Assembly: GCA_030562195.1 (NCBI GenBank)
Contig: JAUJPP010000005.1
Span: 32,971,106 to 33,035,105 of the forward strand
Length of the DNA stretch: 64,000 bases
Direction of reading: 5' to 3'
From: Nipponacmea schrenckii
Lineage: Eukaryota > Mollusca > Gastropoda > Lottiidae
Both the position numbers and the translations under genes were made by a program. The notes beneath the pieces are model-generated. The model had not been told where the DNA came from. It ran no database searches and saw only the letters and a program-made list of their open reading frames with translations. Positions 37,575-49,045 of this stretch are shown here, in pieces. Position 1 is the first letter of the stretch. Each line of letters starts with the position of its first letter.

Positions 37575-40500
37575 TTATTTCCAGGCTCTAGATAATGCTC
37601 TTTTAGCGGCTAATTTTTGAGTTAAAAAGGAAACTAATATCATAATGCATAAAATTGATCCAATTAACGCATAATCAAAGTCTTCTTTTAAAACATCAAA
37701 CATTTTAGAGGGCATTACCCTGGTGAAAAATAAATCTGAAAAAAAATAAATTATTTCAATTCTTTGAGAGCATCAGTTGCTAAGATCTTAAGCATCCACA
37801 GCAGAGTTGTAGCTTGTTTTTGAATGATGAATACCTAACCTAAGCTAAGACTAAAGTCATGGCAGTTAAAGGAAATTTAGCATGATAATCACAGTCCTGT
37901 GAAAATGGATACCAGATAAGGTAATTAAGTGCGAGGATGTCTGGGTTTCAGGATTGTCAGTTACGGGTCAAATACAGACGGATTGTATATTCAGTGATGG
38001 TTAGAAACTTCAACAAAAAAGGTACCCTGACATCTATATCTAGAAGTTTATATTATGTAAAAAAAATGCTCTTACCTAGACCATAAGAAAAGATAAGAGA
38101 TGTAGACTCTAAGCCAGCTGGCCCTGTATAAATACCATCTACTCTATGTAATGTTTTATTATAGTTCAATATAGCTTCATTATGTATTGGTATTTCTGGT
38201 ATATATGGTATAACACCTTCCTCCCTAAATGATAGTTTATTGGAAATTTTAAACCAAACATAATTCAACAAAGATAGCTTGCTATGCAAGGTAATAAATT
38301 TCCACTGGCAGCGTTGAATTTGAATAATAAATTGGGCAATAACTTAAAAAAAACACTCATTGAAATTTTTTTCAATGCCATTGATCAATCAAACTTGACC
38401 ACCGTCTTATCAATTCCAATGCTCATACCAAGTGTCATTAAAATCAATGAAAATTTGAGCTTCTATATTGTCTACAATAAATGTTGACGGACCAACGGAT
38501 AGTGGCGACGATAATATACATCCATATATTCATATATATAAATAAAAAATATATAGATGATTAGGAAATGAACAATTTCACTTAAACATTAAGTTTCCTC
38601 AACAGTCTGTTTCGTAGTAGATTCGCTACCACTCATCAGGAGAACAAGACATTTTGGTCATTTTGTAAAAGAAATTTTCGTGAATGGCGGCACGTGATTT
38701 TTTGAGTTACTTGCCTAAAATCAATACAGCTTTTCAGTTATGCGATAAAAAAGCATCATTTTCAGTACTGATGATCTGATGATTTGAGGGAATTTTGTTA
38801 TTTTAAAATCTTTAACTTACATAGATTCTTGTGAAGGCATAGCAGGTCTTCTGGGATCTAATAATGCTTTAGGTAGAGATAATAATCCTCCAAATTTTAA
38901 TGCAACTAGAAAGATAGAGAATATAACTCATGAGACCAGATTGACTATGTTAAGACTATAACTAACTATACTTACTAATAATATTTTTATTACTTAACCC
39001 TTTCTAAGATGATGAGAAGATATAAGATTGACTATGTCAAGACTATTACTATACTATATTTAAACCCTAATAGGTATTTTTATTACTTAACCCTTTCTAA
39101 GATGATGAGAAGATATAAGATTGACTAAGTCAAGACGATAACTAACTATACTTACTAATAATATTTTTATTACTTAACCCTTTCTAAGATGATGAGAAGA
39201 TATAAGATTGACTAAGTCAAGACGATAACTAACTATACTTACTAATAATATTTTTATTACTTAACCCTTTCTAAGATGATGAGAAGATATAAGACTATTA
39301 CTAACTATACTTACTAATAATATTTTTGTTAGTTAACCCTTTCTCAGTAACTGTTGTTGACATGGCATATAAAGGTGATGAGAAGATATAAGATTGACGG
39401 AGTACTAATGGTTGTGGTGGTGGAGAAAGAGAAGAAAAGGCAGTAGAATTACTCTGTTCCTTTCCTTCATACATTTCTAATACAGCTAATTCATGTCGCC
39501 TGTGTTTCTCACTAAAATATGAGTACTGAAAAACACAAATAATAAAAAACACTTTAACTATCTATCAATCTATGTTATGGTAAATTTGAAAATTTGGCAA
39601 TGTAAACTGATTTTACACAGCATATTTCTAAATCACAATAGCAATATTGGCTCTTCTAAAATTATAAAGTGTCTCTAGGTGACTTTGATTTGAGATTCCT
39701 TAATTACATCCAAACTGTAATATTATCTAGAGTTGAGACTTATTGACGCACAAATTAAACTGTGACTTTCACTCCACAATTGTGACTTTTACTCGACATT
39801 CACTGATGATATGTCCTTTATCTATTAACTATAGCTCAACAACAGAGATTTGTTCAAAGTCACCCATTATTTATTTTTCCAAACAGTAAATATATACTTA
39901 CTACTAGCCAGTTTTCAGAATGTACTGTATTAATAGGTCCTTTAGATCTCTTATGATTAACATGAAATACAATATGTCCTGTTACACCATCAATTAGATA
40001 AATGTTAAAAAACCCTGTAACTATAAATATTACATAATTATTAGACTTGATCCACCACTACCAGTTCACAATTACATGTGAATCTTCTCTATTGCGAAAA
40101 TCTTCACGTTAACATTCAGTTATTTAATCAATAAACTATAGCACATGACTTTACCTAACCAAATGGACTTTTCAGATTTTAATCACTGAATTGAAATAGA
40201 TTTATCTTACAACTTTGGGAATTTTAAATGAATGGAATCTGAGAATTCCAAAACTTAATGTGGAACTAACCTTTATGATTTCCTGGAGAAGGTGGTTCTT
40301 CACCTTCTGCTACAATAGCTAATAAATTAGGATTGAGATATTTATACAGTACACTTCTATCTCCTAATACACGACCCTGGGAATGGACATGTTCTATAGC
40401 TCGTTTACCAACAACCTGTTTTATAGTCTGTTGATTTTTATTTAAATTCACATTCCATACCGCTTCAGCCATTAATCCCTGTCAATGATATATAACCATA

Positions 40501-43500
40501 AATAACAGACATTCCAAATGTTTAGATAGCTTTACTGACATAGAAATGATATACTTGATATAATAACTAATAGCTTATAATCTATTCCATCTGTGAATTG
40601 TAAATAGTCAGCCTATCGACAATAATTTAGTAGCAAACATATTGCTAAAATACATGAGCAAACAATATTTGAAGATCTATTACCATATATCTTGAAATGC
40701 AGTGACTCTGCATTAATATAGTTATCAAAATAATGACAATCTGATGTTAATGTAACTGATAAACTTGGAAGTTAATTGTAATGATTACCTGATTTTGAGT
40801 GTTGATAATTCTATAACCAGTAATAATATTAGTATCTAAATCAGTCAAGTGAAGATATAATTTAGGTAATGATGTTTGTATTACAGGGCCAATACTTTCT
40901 GGGTATAGATGAATCTAGATAAAACACAATAAATTCAACAATATTTAACAATCTAACAATGCACTGTTATTCTTTCATACATAGTATGATCTTATGTAAA
41001 ATACTCCTGAATATCTGTTAACTGTTGAAAACAACACACTCCTTCATTAGTGATTCTAGAAAGGAATGTAAATAAGTCATTAAGAACCTGGAATAATGAC
41101 AATTTAAAATGTTATGCTCTATTTTTTTTTTTTTTGTAGAAACCCAGATAACAGATTTGAATTTTGGAATAGACAGCTGAAATAATGTAAGAAATTGACT
41201 GTACCTTTTTTTCATCATCCATCAAGAGAATACCTTTGAGAAAGTTAGAATCTATATGATTTAAAAGTGTTATTTGTAGAACTTTATAACCTAGATCTAA
41301 ACCATGACTTGGTGTATCTTTCAGTACAGTTCCTAAAGTAGGATTGATGGTAAATAACATTCCATTTCCAGTTCTCTAAAACACATAATAATATCAGTAC
41401 ATTAAATTTCATTTCTTTATGACAGTATACCTATATGTAACTTCAGCATTATTGGGTCAAAATTTGAATTGGAAATATAGTTTCATTTAAATAAGTAAAG
41501 TTATCAATAAATTGGTTCTTCATAAATTCTAGAGTTAAAAAATACTTGTAGACTGGAACTGAAATGGCTGAAAAACATCAGAAATGGAAAATGAGATCTA
41601 AATTTTTTTCTTAGCACAATATGACTTTGTAAATGAAAAAGTAATGACCAAATGAGGATAGTCAATAATAGCATTAAAGGGGCCCAGGCTATATTTGTTT
41701 CGGACAATCATCCGACAGCCTCAAACACATGAAATCTTTTGGTTAGCTAATCAGAAAGAGTCTACAGAGCTTACCTTTGAAATTTGAGCCTTCAAATCCA
41801 TGTGTATCCATAATTATCCGTGTTTGAAAAATCATAATGTCGTAAGAAATTACGAACGTCCCGCCATATTGGAAAACGGTTCGTCTTGATAATCAAAGAG
41901 TTATCCTTCCCGTCGTGCAATAGCGGTCATCTATGTAAACAGACTACAACGCATTTTCAATTGTAGACTTTGTCAACAGGACACACAATTTTCAGACTGA
42001 CTGGAGACCAGCCGCGTACAGCACGGAAAAAAAATGAAAAGTGAATTTTTTGTTTGAGGTATATTTCAAGGTATTTTGCGATTTTCTTAGAGCTTGAGTA
42101 TTTCCGAGGACTGTTTAAATGTAACAAAGGCCCAAAACGACCCCTAAAAATCAAGCCTGGGCCTCTTTAAGTCTGATTCTTAACTTAATTCTCTACCTTG
42201 TTTTTACCAATAATAGCACATTGTGGTGGATGTGGGAAGTGAGCTGTAGTTCTCTGTATTAGTAATAACATTGAGAGTTCACCAAATTTATTATATGGTT
42301 CTAAATCTGCTAGATAATGTTGCCATACTATCTTACCAGTGTGACTTCTTATACCAAATATCTACAATAAACATCATAACACTTACAATTTACACATGTA
42401 GTAAAATTTACACAAATAAGTGGTACAATTTATACCTTTTAACTGTATAACAATTTAGATTAACACATTGTACAATTTACACAAATATATTGTACAATTT
42501 ACCAAAATATACCATACAATTATATACCATATTTGCTTGATAATTTGTAAATTTTAAGTCATCCTCTGCCTTATGATTCTCCATAAGATAAATTGACATA
42601 TGCTGAATAATGTCCTACCTTGCCAGGTTTAGTAACAGCTACAATGACTTTATGAAGATTAAAATCATCTCTAATCATATCTTCTTCTTCTTCAATTTCA
42701 TTTTCTTCTTGATCAATATCTTCATCACTGAGAGTAGGGGCAGGGTGCCGTAAACCTTGTAACTTTTCTACCATCTTGATAACAAATAACTGTAATAAAC
42801 ATTGTTTTATATTGCTCACTTCTCTTCTAAATTCAATTACAAATGAGTATTTCTGAACTGTTTGATTATCTGCTCTGTAAGTAATAATTAGATCATATTA
42901 AGCAACATTTTAGTGTTTTAAGAAGTAAGAGAAGGAAGCAGACCACAGCTCTACTTTTCTTAACTACTAAAATTTTACTAAACATGATTTAACCTACTTA
43001 TCGAGAATCAGACTCAGTTTAATGTTGATAATGAAGGACATGCTTTTTACTCACCTTGAGTTGTGATAACTGTGCTCTCAATCTCTTTATAAACATAACA
43101 AATATTTCTGTAAAAACAAAACCCAAGACTAATCAGAAGTAACATAATACCAAATCTATCTTCTAAACATCATGTAATGTACAATGAAATACCAAATGAT
43201 TTTTTCTACAGTGTAATCTTTATAGCAATTACTTTTCCATTTCTAAAGAGAGCTTTCTACACCTGTTACAAGGGAATTGTAAGCTCAAAATATGCTTATT
43301 CTGTCACATGAGACAAACCTTATTGAGACTCATAAAGTTATGTGTTTCAATAAGTTATGGTCTCATGGTGAATAGTATGATAATTGAAGATGGAACATTA
43401 CCATCATTAGATCCAAACTCATCTTCAAACTTGGCTTGATTTTCTGATACTGGTAGGTCCACCATTTCCAGGGCTAATATATAGGCCAATGCTTCTTCTC

Positions 43501-46500
43501 TTCTCCATGATACTCGACCTTGTATTAAAATTCTTGCATCATAAATATTACGTAATGGTAATATACTTTCAGTTATCGAAAAATATGTCCAACTAAGATT
43601 CATGTCAACCAGATACACCAGTATACAATAAATGATTCTTGATAGAACCACTAGAGAATGAATTTTTTCCAATCAATTTTATTTAAAAAACAGCCAATAA
43701 CCAAAAAAACTATATAAGCTAAATCATAAAAAAAGAATCAATTATAGTTATAAACTATATATATTAATTTTTTGACTATTAAAAAACCAACAGCATTTAA
43801 CACTACCTACCTGTCTTCTGTACAACTTGTAAAGCATAATCTTCAGATAATATAGCTATTTTACATCCTATTCTAGAATCTCTTTTTTTAGTAAATATCA
43901 GGCTACTGACCTATAATAATACAATACAATCAGAATACAATCAATATTTTAAAGGTATAAAAAGTGTTAGAATACACTCGTCCTAGTCTAATATTTGTGT
44001 TTAATATTGACTTTTGATTAAATAAGTATGCATCTCACACTTTATCAATTTTCAAAAAGCGACAATACAACTTTGTCGGAATTTTCAAATTAAGTTAGCA
44101 AGCAATGAATCTGTTCTGTTTGAGAAAAAGTGAGTCTGGGTAAGGCTCAGGTAATATTTAATCTGTCAACTCACTTCATAAATTTTATATTACATAAGCA
44201 CTTGTTGAATATACTCAATATATTTATTTTCTCAGAAATGAAAATTTCAGTACCTTCTTAGGCAGTCCATGAGAATTAGCAAAAGGTATTTTCTGACTGA
44301 GATCTGTATTTTCTTGTCCTGTTTTTATATCATATCCAGATATAGTTAACATAGGCTGAAAACAAAAGTATATCCATTTACCCACTGATGAGAATAGAAC
44401 AGAGAATTAAACAGTCTCAAACTTTATGTAAAAATTTTACTTTAGTGTGAGTTTGAAAAAGGTAAAATATGTGGCCTTATCTTAAAAAGTTTCTCTAAGA
44501 ATGCACAATAATCCTCAAATATTTTTTTGCTCAATTCAACAAATAGTAAAACTTACCTCAGATGATGATTTTTGTAAAGCTACAATCAATGTTTTGTCTT
44601 CATGTGTAACTATTTCTGCTGCAGATACCTATAAAAAAGTACTTGATTAATATTTTTGAAGATATTAGAAAAGTGCAATAAAACAGGAAATTTAGAACTA
44701 GCTTTTGCCAAGCAAAATCATTCACTTTCCAATGTCAGAATTTCAAGGGCTGCAGCTCTCTAGTTAATTTTTTTGATGGTGTTCAAGATATGAACTCATC
44801 CAATTGTTTATATAAATAAAATCTTAAATCCACTGTGGCATTTTTTCATGTCCATATGGGATTTTCTACATCCTGTAGTTCAATCAATATTGTGGCGTTT
44901 TATCTGATCTAGAACTTGTGGATATAAACCAACACATCAAATTTAATAAAAAATCTGACAACAGTGGTCTATATGTTCACAAGCCATTTTTAAAATCCAT
45001 TCCTTATATCAAGAGCTGTAATTCCCTTAGTATTTGTTCAAACATACCCCAAAAAGGTCTGCATTAACCAAGTCTACTTCGATCAAATCAGACTATTTAA
45101 TGAACCAGAGACTAGAAATCAATACTAGATACACCTACCTTTGGCATATCTTTCATTATCTTTACTTTCCCACCATCTATTGTTAAAACAACTAAATGAT
45201 TTTTGGATATACGTAATAAAGTTTCTTTTTCAAACCCTGTTATGCCATTTAATGGAGTTTCTAAAATGGTTTCTGTTGTGGCTTCAAAGCCTAAGTCCTA
45301 AATTTACAACAGAATGAAGTCAATAATTTACTCATTCCAACAGTTGTTCTAACATGCTATGTATTAATAATTACCAATTGCATAATAAAATGAACAGTGC
45401 TGAACCGTTTTTTTTTCTTGAAGTGCTGACCCTGTTAGTTAAGATAGGAAATTAACTGAGGCCCCATGTGCCATGGGCTGAACATGTTAAAAATCCCTCT
45501 ACAATTGGAAAATCAAAGAAGAGTAGGTTTAATATGCTTGTCCCAGCGAAATTTCACTCATTGCACTCTGCATGGTACCGTCTGTCCTCCTAAGCCCACA
45601 CAGGCTAAAAAAAACCCATTAAACTCCTTGTATACAGAATGACATAGAAAATGGATCCATTTTGCAAAATGTCTTACAGAAACACTCCTGTAGCCAAAAA
45701 ATCAAATAAATTTAAGTTTTTCATTAATTATGTTCAGTAGAAAATTGTCTTTGATAAGTTATCTTTTCATATATTGTCTTAGTGCTTACCCTTAATGATG
45801 TAGTAATAAAACTATTTCCTTCTCGTAGTCCAACATGCTGAAGAGCTTGTTTTGATGGTACATAGCACATTAGATGATTTCCTTTCAATATTGCACAGCT
45901 AAATTAAAGATAACAGATAAAGAAAAAAATTCTAAAATTTTGATACATAAAACTAAGACTTTGAAACCAACCGCAATTGCAATATTTATCACAGTTTTGA
46001 CATAAGATCATGCAAGGTCTTGAAGTTCTATAAAGTTAACTTAACATCTAGAGAATTGTTTCATAGACATGTCTTACCTAACATCATCTGAAGCCCATGG
46101 AGCATGAACAGATCGTTCAAACACAAGGCTGCCATCTTGATTTATAGTTGCTATGGTTACCTCAGTATTGGGAGATATACCAACTGCCACAAAGTTATCA
46201 TCTTCTGTTACAGCAAGCAACCATCCATTGACTGTATTACTATAATTATAAATAGTCTAACTTACTACCTATCTATAATCCTAAAACTTAACTCTATTTG
46301 ATTCCAGCAGAACTGATTCTTGTACAAAACTAAAAGAAAACTATACGAATGGTAAAGTAATCCTTGTCTGCTGCAGTCCAGTGATCAAAATAAGAAAAAC
46401 AAATGGGTACACCAAAATCAGTCCTGTGAAGAATGAAGATTATAATACCCACCTCTTTGGTAGATTTCTTTGCCATAATTTTTTTCCATCATTTGTTTTG

Positions 46501-49045
46501 ATATTAAACAAACCAGTTGATGTGGCAACAAGAAAACTGTCAGCTGAAATATTTTGTAATAAGTACCATTACATTTGATTTAAAACCTCATCCTGACAAT
46601 AAATACACTATAACACTCTTATTGAAATTTAACATTACCAGATACGCCTATTTTAAAGTAGGCTTCAGTTTAAACACAGGTTGAAACACCAACATAATTT
46701 GACCTAATCCAAGATCTCATTAATATATATGATCACACCAAATTTCACTCAATTCTGAATGTTGTCCAATTTTGATGCGTTTTGACTAAGTCAAAGGTAA
46801 TAAATCAAAAACAGTTCACTGAAATATTGCCAATATCAAACATGTCCAAGATCTCATTAATGTAAATGATCACAAAAAATTTCATTCAAATCCAATGAAA
46901 TTTGTAGTCTGTATTCACAAGCTATGTGCGGATTGACGGACCGACGGACAGAAATGACTTCAATATACAACCACACTATAATGTGGGCGTATAAATTGAA
47001 GACAAAAGGAGACTTACCCTTTTCATTACTAGTGAAAATGGAAGTTGATCTAAAAAAAAAACAAATGAAAATTTTAAATGTCTACATAACTAGACAGATA
47101 TAGTAAACAATCATAGACAATACACAGAGTATAAGAGTTTTGAACCTCTTTCAAGTAAGATTTGTTATTTTCTCTTGAATTTCTGCAAAATGTAGGTACA
47201 TACATTTAAGGCAGGATGTTTGTCGTGAATACTCAATAAATTTGACACCCGAACATATACAAATTGAATATCTAAATTTATTCAATTCTGTTATTTTCTA
47301 ATTTTAGCTAGGCCCTCTTAAATTGGACATAAATAAATATCAAATGATTTCTATACAGGTACCTTATATTATTTTCTGTTCCAAGTTTAATTTCCCATAA
47401 TAATAATGATGTTCCCATCTGCCAACTTCTAACAAAATCACCTCCAGATAACACACTTATTAATGCTAAAAACACAATGATAAATACTAAATAAAAAGTT
47501 TTAAGGACATCATTTAGCCAATCATTTTATGCAACCCAACGGAAAATATTAAGAAAATGCAAAAGGAAATTGAACCATATCTGAAGAGCTTTTAGATGGA
47601 TACTGTGTCTTAGCATGAACATAACCATTTTTGTTCTCAAAAATGGTCAATATGAGTAAAAATTCATCAGTGAACTTATCTAGGGTCATAAAGAAACAGA
47701 ATCCCTTAAAATCTGGAAAACTCACAACCAAGTCATTTTGGAAAAACGCCTAATCAATTTATTAAGCTTATTTCAATATCAAATGCATCTTTATGGATAA
47801 TTACTTCGTTTTTTCTTATATCTATTTTTTTTTTAAGTTATTTATGGCAGCAGGTATATTTACTGATGAATATTGCACTTATTGGCCAAGATTAAAATTT
47901 TCAATTTTCAATCTAAGACTTATTATCCCTTTAATATATGTCTGTACAGTCAAGGTATAATCTTTATTGTTCTGTGACTATACATTCAATATCCTTAAAG
48001 TTAAACCTATATAGACATAAAGTGTATTTTTCATGACTTACTATTTGATTGATACAGTAAATTATCAACCCGCCCACGTTCAGTTTCTTCAAAAACTCTT
48101 CTCCATGCTACAAGATAAATACATTAACAGCTTAGAATGAAAACCCAAATTGTAAATTCAGAAACCTCAAAGTATTTAACATAGAAGTTTATAGTAATAT
48201 TTTCTTTCCAAATGATCAAAGATAATGAGTGTTAGCAAAATATTTTTTTTTTGGGAAACATTCTTTACTCCTTGTAAAACCCAGCAGGAATTCCATAGCC
48301 ATTTTTATAAAGAACACTGTAAACATCTTTCCTTCAAGAAAATAAATAAATACATGTAGGCCTAATTAAGCAAAAATATCATTCAAAACAGTTAGTGCAA
48401 AGTAGCCTAATACAAAACAAAAAGCCTACCTAGACTTCCATTATGTGCATGTATTGAAGCTACAACATGTTTTTCAGTGCTAACAAATAATCTTTTTCCT
48501 GTTGCAGCTGAAGACTGATCCCAATATAAATTTTCAACCTTTCCAACATAATCTTGTTTCCTGAAAGATATACAAAAGAAATAGAGCCCAGCGAGATTTT
48601 CATTCACGGAGTGGATAGCGTTACCTGTGAGCCATTTAAGGTTTCTTTTTTGCCTTTTAATTTACAGACACTAGCATTAACCCATGCAAATATTTAATAC
48701 TGTGGAAAACTAGTATTTATGCCATCATTAAGCAAAGGCACAACGCTCATTCGTACTCACATTGCAATGACAATGTCCACCCCCACCCCCCCATCGGCCC
48801 CCCCCCCCATCGGGCCATCCCCTCCATTTCCAAATTCGTCTTTTCAGCTTACACCAAAGCGCATTTATCTGTGTATCTTTGAATTGATTGAGGCACAATA
48901 AAATTGTGGACAAAGTTTCATACCAATCAAATAATCCCATTTGATCCTCATACAGACAAAATACATGTTGTAATTGTAAAACAAAAATGAACAGCGTGAA
49001 ATGCATAGTGCAAGCCGACATGTTTGGTAGCTTTTCGACCTTCAT
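37575..49045 (-). CDS. EMC1: ER membrane protein complex subunit 1
   Basis: EMC1 is the large lumenal subunit of the EMC, which inserts tail-anchored and multipass proteins into the ER membrane. Twenty-four coding exons: 48924-49045, 48430-48560, 48042-48107, 47363-47465, 47018-47049, 46453-46543, 46078-46239, 45790-45898, 45139-45297, 44557-44628, 44254-44355, 43811-43910, 43402-43518, 43055-43107, 42619-42789, 42197-42361, 41205-41375, 40789-40914, 40271-40478, 39902-40020, 39315-39525, 38821-38905, 38076-38224 and 37575-37735. Total 2,985 nt, 994 aa (human 993). A signal peptide (MHFTLFIFVLQLQHVFC) precedes LYEDQMGLFDW; ATGs at 49045 or 49021 both fit. The C-terminal domain has EHVHSQGRVLGDRSVLYKYL and GIYTGPAGLEST. 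A terminal membrane helix (ALIGSILCIMILVSFL) ends in LSRAWK. Exon 5 is only 32 nt. Confidence 0.94.
38277..38530 (-). mobile_element. Truncated ATACGCCCAC-type repeat, copy G (EMC1 intron 22)
   Basis: The right edge has GACGGACCAACGGATAG then GCGACGATAATATACATCC, a decayed head. The left edge (TATGCAAGGTAATAAATTTCC then ACTGGCAGC) matches the inverted tail of copy E (GCTGCCAGTGG; ATATTACCTTGC). Only one core unit remains. Its orientation relative to the host is the same as in all other copies. Confidence 0.55.
38941..39314 (-). repeat. 87-bp tandem array derived from the EMC1 exon 21 3' end and donor
   Basis: Units at 38941-39027 (87 bp), 39028-39120 (93 bp, diverged), 39121-39207 (87) and 39208-39294 (87) lie in intron 21, next to exon 21. 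Each contains exon-derived tracts (GATGAGAAGATATAAGATTG and TTTTTATTACTTAACCCTTT) joined after removal of about 30 exon bases. Three units (1, 3 and 4) keep the donor, which reads ATTATTAGTAAGTATAG on the minus strand. The array is thus a chain of partial exon/donor copies immediately after the real donor at 39314. Confidence 0.85.
41674..42170. mobile_element. TTAA-flanked TIR element (~490 bp) in EMC1 intron 16
   Basis: The left end TTAAAGGGGCCCAGGCT (41674-41690) and right end AGCCTGGGCCTCTTTAA (42154-42170) are inverted with one mismatch. TTAA at each edge suits a piggyBac-like target duplication. There is no transposase. Its end is 26 nt from the exon 16 donor. Confidence 0.65.
46640..46994 (-). 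mobile_element. ATACGCCCAC-type repeat, copy D (EMC1 intron 5)
   Basis: It starts GATACGCCTATTTTAAAGTAG and ends CACTATAATGTGGGCGTATA on the + strand, with about two core units (TTTTGATGCGTTTTGACTAAG; ATGTAAATGATCACA) and GACGGACCGACGGACAG before the head. On the host strand the head starts 23 nt after the donor of the 32-nt exon 5. The element fills about three quarters of the 474-bp intron. Confidence 0.75.
48778..48822 (-). other. G-rich tract on the EMC1 sense strand (intron 1), possible G-quadruplex
   Basis: The + strand is almost pure C (runs of 5, 7 and 12 C), so the minus strand, which is the EMC1 pre-mRNA sense, has long G runs separated by short loops. It lies within intron 1, about 100 nt after the first coding exon. 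Such runs can also be assembly-error-prone. Confidence 0.55.

Noticed and set aside
41009..41093. Candidate extra EMC1 exon (VLNDLFTFLSRITNEGVCCF)
   Set aside because: Exon 17 (ending DDEKK) and exon 18 (starting IHLYPES) already join in phase 0 at the spacing seen in human EMC1. The candidate would need a poor donor and adds residues absent from the family.
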